The notes under the pieces: generated by a model | Seen by the model: the letters and a program-made list of their open reading frames with translations, nothing else | Databases searched by the model: none | What the model was told of the DNA's origin: nothing | Made by a program: the position numbers and the translations under genes | Shown here: positions 56,866 through 64,000 of the stretch, in pieces | Layout: each line of letters starts with the position of its first letter | How positions within the stretch are numbered: position 1 is the first letter of the stretch | From: Hydrogenovibrio marinus | Lineage (GTDB): Bacteria; Pseudomonadota; Gammaproteobacteria; Thiomicrospirales; Thiomicrospiraceae | Direction of reading: 5' to 3' | DNA length: 64,000 nt | Assembly (NCBI RefSeq): GCF_013340845.1 | Contig: NZ_AP020335.1 | Location: 124,001-188,000, forward strand

Positions 56866-59070
56866 ATGACTAAACTCGGAAAGTGGAAACTTTTCAGTCA
56901 CCTCAGTGTCCTTGTCATCGGGCTGACGGTGCTCATAGGCGGATATTTGTACATTCCGCAAACTTTTCTATCGCTTGATAATCGTTTAAGAGATTTCCTT
57001 TTTCTTGCCCGTGGTCCGATTCCCACGACGGGTCAGGTGGTGATTGTCGATTTGGACGATGCCAGCCTTGAGAAATATGGTCAATGGCCTTGGAGCCGTG
57101 ATTTATTTGCCGAGCTTCTACAAAAACTGGCTAATGATGGCGCGGGTATTGTCGGTCTGGATATCGTGTTTTCCGAAGCAGACAGAACCTCGCCGGCGAA
57201 GCTTGCCAAACGCTACCATTTCCCAGACAAAAATCTGCCGGATTTCGATCAGGTAATGGCAAAGACACTGGCTCAGACCCCGACCATTCTCGGTTATGTC
57301 TTTCAGATGAGTACGCCAACGCCCAAAGCGGATACACCTAATATTCCGGCAATCTTTATAGAACGCGGGTTCTCTGCAAACACCGACATTCTCCAGCCAA
57401 AAGGGGTGTTGCTCAATATCCCGGTACTGCAAAACGCAGCCTATAGCAGCGGCTTTTTCAATAATGTTCCCGATGAGTCAGGGATGGTACGTAGCGTGCC
57501 TTTGGTCATGAAATATGATGGCGTTATTTATCCTTCACTCGCGCTGGAAATGATTCGTATTGCAACACAAAAGAGTAAAGTCTTCGTCAACTACTCGGAT
57601 CTAGGGGTAGAGTCCATTCAGTTGGGCAAAATGTTTATCCCGACAGACCCCGGTGGACGACTGTTTGTAAACTACCGAGGCCCCGGTCATACTTTTCACT
57701 ACATCAGCGCCGCACGAGTCTTGGAGAACAAAGTCGACCCTAAAGAGTTGGACGGCAAGTTTGTCTTAATCGGGACGTCTGCTGCCGGGTTATTGGACTT
57801 GCGTTCCATGCCGTTTGACAACGTTTATCCGGGGGTGGAGGCACATGCCAACGTCATCGACAATATTCTGAAAGGGGATTTCCTCACGCGTCCAAGCTGG
57901 GTGATTTCTGCCAACATGCTCATCATAGCTGTGGTGTTTGCTTTCAGTTATTTGATATTTGTTCGTTTGTCTGCTTTTTGGGCATTTGTCGCCTACTTGG
58001 CGGAAGCCATTGCTTTGTATTTCTTCTATTTTGAAACGCTTTTCAAAGAAGGGATTGTCTTTAACATTCTCTTTGGGGTGTTTGCCTTGGGGGTGGCATT
58101 TATTTTCTCATTGGTAGTTGCCTACTTCTTTGAAACCCGTCAAAAAATGATGTTACGCGGCAAGCTTTCCAGCAAGGTGAGTCCAGCGGTTATGGAAGAA
58201 ATCCTCAAGAACGAAGCCAACAATATTATGGAAGGGGACACACGAGAAGTAACCGTTTTCTTCTCCGACGTGCGCAACTTCACCAATATTTCCGAAGCCA
58301 TGCCGAACGCAAAAACCCTCATTACCTTCCTGAATGATTACATGGAACCCATGACCGATATTATTGTCAAAGCGCAAGGCACGGTCGATAAGTTTATCGG
58401 TGATGCCATCATGGCGTATTGGAATGCGCCGATTGATGTTGAAGACCATGCTGACAAAGCGGTGACCGCCAGTTTGGAGCAAATAAAAGGTTTGGATGAA
58501 ATCAATGAAAAGGTGCGCCAAGATCCACGGTTTGAAGCGGTTGTCAAAATGGCAGATGATGCTGGTGTACCGCCTATTGATATCGGTATTGGCCTCAATA
58601 CGGGGGAGGCCGTGGTAGGAGAGATGGGTTCCGCAGGGCGAAGCGACTATACCGTTATCGGAGATCCTATCAACCTGGGCGCGCGTTTGGAGTCTTTGTG
58701 TAAGTTCTATAACTCTAAAGTGACCATTTCCAATTTCACCAAAGACCTACTGAAACAACCCTATATTTTCCGCTTTCTGGATTTGGTAACGGTGAAAGGT
58801 AAAACTGAACCTGTCGAAGTCTGGCAGGTGCAAGACTTCGGTCAGGCGGAAGGTCGATTGAAAGAAGAGCTTGATAAATACCACCAAGCCATTGCGTTGT
58901 ATAAGGACGCTAAGTTTGACCAGGCGTTGGAAATTTTCAAAGAAGTTGAAGCCTGGCCGGATAAAACCAATCAGAATGTCTACAAGATGTATATTGAGCG
59001 CTGCGAACATTACATTGAAGAACCGCCGGAAGACTTCAACGGCGTGTTTGTCCATAAGACTAAAGGTTAG
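56866..59070 (+). CDS. CHASE2-domain adenylate cyclase
   Basis: A 734-residue membrane receptor enzyme. TM helix at 15-35, extracytoplasmic CHASE2 domain (about 40-330, with IVDLDDASLEKYGQWPWSR), three TM helices (about 346-420), class III cyclase domain (about 455-640) and a TPR-like tail. Metal aspartates Asp468 (FFSDVRNF) and Asp513, base-specificity residues Lys509 (DKFIGD) and Asp600 (VIGDPINLGARLE), and catalytic Asn603 and Arg607 are intact, which favours ATP over GTP. As last gene of the FecR locus it may sense the secreted proteins or the same signal. Confidence 0.88.
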   Translation: MTKLGKWKLFSHLSVLVIGLTVLIGGYLYIPQTFLSLDNRLRDFLFLARGPIPTTGQVVIVDLDDASLEKYGQWPWSRDLFAELLQKLANDGAGIVGLDIVFSEADRTSPAKLAKRYHFPDKNLPDFDQVMAKTLAQTPTILGYVFQMSTPTPKADTPNIPAIFIERGFSANTDILQPKGVLLNIPVLQNAAYSSGFFNNVPDESGMVRSVPLVMKYDGVIYPSLALEMIRIATQKSKVFVNYSDLGVESIQLGKMFIPTDPGGRLFVNYRGPGHTFHYISAARVLENKVDPKELDGKFVLIGTSAAGLLDLRSMPFDNVYPGVEAHANVIDNILKGDFLTRPSWVISANMLIIAVVFAFSYLIFVRLSAFWAFVAYLAEAIALYFFYFETLFKEGIVFNILFGVFALGVAFIFSLVVAYFFETRQKMMLRGKLSSKVSPAVMEEILKNEANNIMEGDTREVTVFFSDVRNFTNISEAMPNAKTLITFLNDYMEPMTDIIVKAQGTVDKFIGDAIMAYWNAPIDVEDHADKAVTASLEQIKGLDEINEKVRQDPRFEAVVKMADDAGVPPIDIGIGLNTGEAVVGEMGSAGRSDYTVIGDPINLGARLESLCKFYNSKVTISNFTKDLLKQPYIFRFLDLVTVKGKTEPVEVWQVQDFGQAEGRLKEELDKYHQAIALYKDAKFDQALEIFKEVEAWPDKTNQNVYKMYIERCEHYIEEPPEDFNGVFVHKTKG

Positions 59071-59086
59071 CCTATAGTCCAACTGA

Positions 59087-59163
59087 CCCAACCTGGCAGA
59101 TTTTCTCGCCTTACCCCTTCGGGCGGCGAGTGCTTTGTTTAAGCAAAAATCTACCAGGTTGGG
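59087..59163. repeat. Composite inverted pair of the 18-base word with two nested hairpins
   Basis: Outer arms 59087-59104 (exact) and 59146-59163 (17/18, the change allows a G-U pair). Inside, CTCGCC...GGCGAG (59105-59130, with a CCC/GGG inner stem) and TGCTT-TGTTT-AAGCA (59131-59145) abut each other and the outer stem with no unpaired bases, so the RNA or extruded DNA could form a three-way junction. Lies between the cyclase gene and the TPP riboswitch. Confidence 0.85.
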
Positions 59164-59205
59164 CTGCTTTCAATTTCATCAATATCTATGCTAAGATGTT
59201 GTCAC

Positions 59206-59312
59206 ATCTCTCGGGGTGCGAAGTTCTTTTTTCAAAAAGAACAGAGCTGAGACTGCGCAAGCTAAACCCGTTGAACTTGAACTGGTTAAGACCAGCGTAG
59301 GGAAGAGAACTC
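59206..59312 (+). promoter_or_regulatory. TPP riboswitch (thi box)
   Basis: Thiamin pyrophosphate aptamer. Conserved parts in order: CTCGGGGTGC, GCTGAGA, ACCCGTTGAACTTGA, CTGGTTAAGACCAGCGTAGGGAAGAG. It lies about 200 bases before thiC. The extra arm between GGGGTGC and GCTGAGA is an AAGTTCTTTT/AAAAAGAAC hairpin. Binding of TPP should lower expression of thiC and the genes behind it. Confidence 0.96.
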
Positions 59313-61413
<2,101 letters not shown>

Positions 61414-61415
61414 AT

Positions 61416-62477
61416 ATGAACATTGGTATTGCAGGCGCCGGACTGGTCGGGCGTGTGCTGGCGTTGATGGTGCTCAACCGAGGGCATCAGGTCACCCTGT
61501 TTGATCTGGATACGGCAGAGGGCGAAAATGCTGCGGGTTTGACTGCCGCAGGCATGCTCGCCCCTTTTGCGGAGCTGGAGACTGCGGAGTCGGCTATTTT
61601 CGAGTCAGGACAGCGCTCAATAGCGTTATGGCCTGAGTTGTTGGAACAAGTTGGTTTGGATGCCGCAAGCAGCGCGTTTCAGCGTAAGGGTTCCATTATC
61701 ACGGCTCATCCTGCGGATGAAGCGGAGTTGGAAACCTTTATTCGCCAACTGCGGGCTAAGGTGCCCGCGGCAGCAGATATCCAAACCTTGAACCAACAGC
61801 AAATCGCCGAGCTGGAACCGGACTTGAGTCACCACAAAAAAGGTTTCTTTTTGCCAGCAGAAGGTCAGGTGAATGCACAGGCATTTATGGCGGCTTCTGC
61901 GAACTATCTTCTGTCTCACGCAAATGTTGTGTGGCATCAGCAAATGGAAGTGTCCGCTGTTTCACATGGAACCATTACCACAAAAGACGGCATTTCAACC
62001 AGTACGACGACCGAAAGCTTTGACTGGGTATTTGACAGTCGTGGTCTAGGTGCCAAAACGGATGTGAAGGATTTGCGCGGCGTGCGAGGCGAAGTTTTCT
62101 GGCTAGATGCCCCGGGCGTGAACATCTCGCGTCCGGTGCGTTTGATGCATCCGCGTTATCGCATTTATATCGTGCCTAGACCTGACAACCGTTATGTTGT
62201 CGGGGCGACGGAAATTGAAAGTGAAGACAAAAGTCCAATGTCGGTGCGTTCCAGTTTGGAGCTGTTGTCCGCAGTTTATAGCGTGAACAGCGCGTTTGGC
62301 GAGGCGCGTATCGTCAAGCAACTCACCAATTGTCGCCCGGCTTTGAAAGACAACTTGCCTCGCGTTGAGGTTGAGAAAGGGCTGACGAGGGTGAATGGTC
62401 TGTATCGACACGGTTATCTGTTATCGCCAGCGATGGCGGAGCAGGCAATCAACCAAAGTTTCGGGGAATCTTTTTAA
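61416..62477 (+). CDS. thiO: Glycine oxidase-type ThiO
   Basis: FAD enzyme supplying dehydroglycine for the thiazole ring of thiamin in aerobes. The 353 residues open with IGIAGAGLVGRVLALMVLNRG (dinucleotide fold) and end NGLYRHGYLLSPAMAEQA, typical of ThiO. Placed between thiC and thiS, the usual order in Proteobacteria lacking ThiH. thiS starts at the last base of the stop. Confidence 0.93.
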   Translation: MNIGIAGAGLVGRVLALMVLNRGHQVTLFDLDTAEGENAAGLTAAGMLAPFAELETAESAIFESGQRSIALWPELLEQVGLDAASSAFQRKGSIITAHPADEAELETFIRQLRAKVPAAADIQTLNQQQIAELEPDLSHHKKGFFLPAEGQVNAQAFMAASANYLLSHANVVWHQQMEVSAVSHGTITTKDGISTSTTTESFDWVFDSRGLGAKTDVKDLRGVRGEVFWLDAPGVNISRPVRLMHPRYRIYIVPRPDNRYVVGATEIESEDKSPMSVRSSLELLSAVYSVNSAFGEARIVKQLTNCRPALKDNLPRVEVEKGLTRVNGLYRHGYLLSPAMAEQAINQSFGESF

Positions 62478-62692
62478 TGGAAAAACAGCGCATAGAAGTG
62501 GTTTTTAACGGGGATGCCATAGCATGCACCAACGGTGAAAGCCTATCTGGACTTCTACAGCAATTAGGTTATCAGCAAGGCGGCTTTGCGACGGCAATCA
62601 ACAGCACGTTCGTGCCGCGTAGCGATTATGACAACACACAGTTACAACAGGGCGATACGATTGAAGTCGTCGCCCCCATGCAGGGAGGGTAA
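62477..62692 (+). CDS. thiS: Sulfur-carrier protein ThiS
   Basis: Ubiquitin-like 71-residue carrier ending in the required Gly-Gly (VVAPMQGG), whose thiocarboxylate gives sulfur to the thiazole. The interior NSTFVPRSDYDNTQLQQGDTIEV matches the family. Overlaps thiO by one base and abuts thiG. Confidence 0.95.
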   Translation: MEKQRIEVVFNGDAIACTNGESLSGLLQQLGYQQGGFATAINSTFVPRSDYDNTQLQQGDTIEVVAPMQGG

Positions 62693-62695
62693 GTG

Positions 62696-63493
62696 ATGGA
62701 GATGACACCTTGGCACATCGGCGGCAAAACGCTGAACAGCCGTTTATTGATCGGTTCGGCACTTTACCCTTCACCGCAGGTCATGCAAGAGTCCATTCGT
62801 GCGTCGGGGGCGGGAATTGTGACCGTCTCTTTGCGTCGTCAGGCAGCGGGGGATGCCGCAGGGCAAACCTTCTGGCAACTGATTCGCGAATTGGATTTGG
62901 CGATTTTGCCGAATACGGCAGGCTGTCACTCAGCGAAAGAGGCGATAACGACCGCGCAAATGGCACGGGAGGTTTTTCAGACCAACTGGATAAAACTGGA
63001 GGTGATTGGGGATGAATACAATCTACAACCTGATCCTTTTGAGTTGGTTAAAGCGGCGGAAGCACTTATCCAAGACGGTTTTGAGGTCTTTCCCTACACC
63101 ACTGACGACTTGGTGTTGGCCAAGCGTTTGGTGGAAGCGGGTTGTCGTATTCTGATGCCTTGGGGTTCACCTATCGGCTCAGGAAAAGGTCTGATGAACC
63201 CTTACAACCTGAAAGCGATTCGCGAGCGTTTTCCAGACTTGCAGTTGATTGTCGATGCCGGCATCGGCAAACCATCGGATGCGGTACAGGCAATGGAGTT
63301 GGGTTATGACGGTGTGTTACTGAACTCGGCAGTTGCCTTGGCGCAACAACCAGTGAAAATGGCATCGGCATTCCGCTCAGCGGTCGAAGCTGGACGTGCG
63401 GGTTATGAGGCGGGTGCGATGCCTGAGCGGGATTTTGCCTCGCCTTCTACGCCTGTGCTAGGAACACCGTTTTGGCATCAAGCTGAGAAGTAG
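62696..63493 (+). CDS. thiG: Thiazole synthase
   Basis: Forms the thiazole phosphate from DXP, dehydroglycine and ThiS thiocarboxylate. The catalytic lysine lies in [24 protein letters not shown] and [25 protein letters not shown] are family marks. A GTG at 62693 is also in frame; ATG 62696 sits eight bases after GGGAGG. It is followed by a hairpin made of the 18-base word before thiE. Confidence 0.96.
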   Translation: MEMTPWHIGGKTLNSRLLIGSALYPSPQVMQESIRASGAGIVTVSLRRQAAGDAAGQTFWQLIRELDLAILPNTAGCHSAKEAITTAQMAREVFQTNWIKLEVIGDEYNLQPDPFELVKAAEALIQDGFEVFPYTTDDLVLAKRLVEAGCRILMPWGSPIGSGKGLMNPYNLKAIRERFPDLQLIVDAGIGKPSDAVQAMELGYDGVLLNSAVALAQQPVKMASAFRSAVEAGRAGYEAGAMPERDFASPSTPVLGTPFWHQAEK

Positions 63494-63508
63494 TTGGGAA
63501 TGGGGATT

Positions 63509-63559
63509 AAAATCTGCCAGGTTGGGGCAGTGATAAACACCCAACCTGGCAGTTTTTTT
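63509..63559 (+). terminator. Intrinsic terminator built from a pair of the 18-base word, upstream of thiE
   Basis: Exact reverse copy at 63509-63526, 13-base loop, forward copy at 63540-63556 lacking one A. The 13-bp perfect stem CTGCCAGGTTGGG/CCCAACCTGGCAG is followed by seven T, a textbook intrinsic terminator. Here the pair points the other way from those at 12491 and 59087. It should reduce transcription into thiE. Confidence 0.88.
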
Positions 63560-63571
63560 GGATTTTGATTG

Positions 63572-64000
63572 ATGACTTTAAAAGCTTTTCCAAGTTGCGG
63601 TGTGATGCCGCTGGGTATTTATCCTTTGGTGGATAGAGCGGCAAAATTGCGCCCATTGTTTGAAAACGGTATTACCACGGCGCAACTGCGCATCAAGGAT
63701 TTGGTGGGCACAGCTTTGAGTGATGAAGTCCGCCAAGCGGTAACCCTTGCTCGCATATACCATGCTCGATTGTTCATCAACGATGCTTGGCGGGAAGCGA
63801 TTGTCTGTAAAGCGTATGGTGTACACTTGGGGCAGGAAGACTGTGAAGCGCTTGATGACACAGATTGGCGCACATTACGAGCGTCAGGTTTGCGGTTGGG
63901 TATCAGCACTCACACCCAAAACGAAATGACGTTTGCGTTGTCGGTCAAACCTTCTTATATGGCAATCGGTCCGGTGTTTGAAACTCGCAGTAAACAGCTG
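63572..64000 (+). CDS. thiE: Thiamine-phosphate synthase (3' end beyond window)
   Basis: Couples HMP-diphosphate and thiazole phosphate. The 143 codons present show LRIKD, RLFINDAWREAI, GVHLGQED, GISTHTQNE and AIGPVFETRSK, in the order expected for ThiE; other members usually read GPxFxTxTK at the last. The start is ATG 63572. Cut by the window end. Alternatively a ThiE-like domain within a larger fusion, which the missing part would decide. Confidence 0.9.
   Translation, partial: MTLKAFPSCGVMPLGIYPLVDRAAKLRPLFENGITTAQLRIKDLVGTALSDEVRQAVTLARIYHARLFINDAWREAIVCKAYGVHLGQEDCEALDDTDWRTLRASGLRLGISTHTQNEMTFALSVKPSYMAIGPVFETRSKQL

Noticed and set aside
57229-57246. AAAATCTGCC... in the CHASE2 cyclase, resembling the 18-base word
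   Set aside because: Only the first ten bases match in a row; the rest diverges and the codons fit the protein. Treated as chance.
59194-59209. AGATGT-TGTC-ACATCT palindrome just before the TPP aptamer, considered as a CRP-type operator
   Set aside because: It does not match the TGTGA-N6-TCACA pattern and its right arm belongs to the riboswitch closing region.

Overview
The window looks like a chromosomal segment of a free-living, sulfur-oxidising gammaproteobacterium. The closest fit by gene content is the Thiomicrospira / Hydrogenovibrio / Thiomicrorhabdus group; this is inferred from soxCD, heme and c-di-GMP gene content and protein style, not from a database search. Nearly all of it is dense housekeeping sequence. 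I see no rRNA, tRNA, prophage, IS element, transposase or CRISPR array.

Layout. 1-13300: argH (cut by the window start), a thioredoxin-like lipoprotein, the heme block hemC-hemD-hemX-hemY followed by the heme-c enzyme cti, a small YjfB-like protein behind a sigma-28-type promoter, hemW, an AsmA-like protein and trmB. 13400-25100: mutY-yggX, an EAL-HDOD protein, hemE, a degenerate nuclease, rpmE2, rho, trxA, uvrD and mnmC. 25100-39830: envelope proteins of unknown role, an HD-GYP protein, a metallo-beta-lactamase-fold phosphodiesterase candidate, a CinA-like protein, a flavoprotein, the mtnN-luxS pair, a Bax-like lipoprotein, pip-dtd, a response regulator-GGDEF-EAL protein with a separate HPt protein, and two unknown membrane proteins. 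39800-46700: molybdenum-cofactor genes (moaC, moeA, moaE, moaD, moaA) beside the molybdoenzyme pair soxC-soxD. 46800-50630: hemB, aroE, an MgtC/DUF4010 membrane protein and a gamma-carbonic-anhydrase-like protein. 50900-59070: a PilZ protein, then two tandem pairs of a Slam-like (type XI secretion) outer-membrane protein and a secreted FecR/TbpB-like protein, ending in a CHASE2 adenylate cyclase. 59200-64000: a TPP riboswitch and thiC-thiO-thiS-thiG-thiE (thiE cut by the window end).

How the genes connect. Seven heme genes (hemB, C, D, E, W, X, Y) serve the cytochromes, including SoxD and Cti. The moa/moe cluster makes the cofactor of SoxC. At least four proteins belong to c-di-GMP signalling (EAL-HDOD, HD-GYP, GGDEF-EAL, PilZ). 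Cyclic-nucleotide metabolism is suggested by the CHASE2 cyclase and the MBL-fold phosphodiesterase candidate.

Two things stand out. First, an 18-base word, CCCAACCTGGCAGATTTT, occurs eight times exactly and at least six more times in near form. Some copies are inverted pairs between genes; others lie inside hemD, mnmC (twice), moeA (twice) and mtnN in several reading frames without lengthening the proteins. This behaves like a DNA-uptake-type genomic word rather than an inserted element. Second, the duplicated Slam-like / FecR-TbpB-like locus joined to a CHASE2 cyclase looks like a secretion and sensing system not described in the standard families as a unit.
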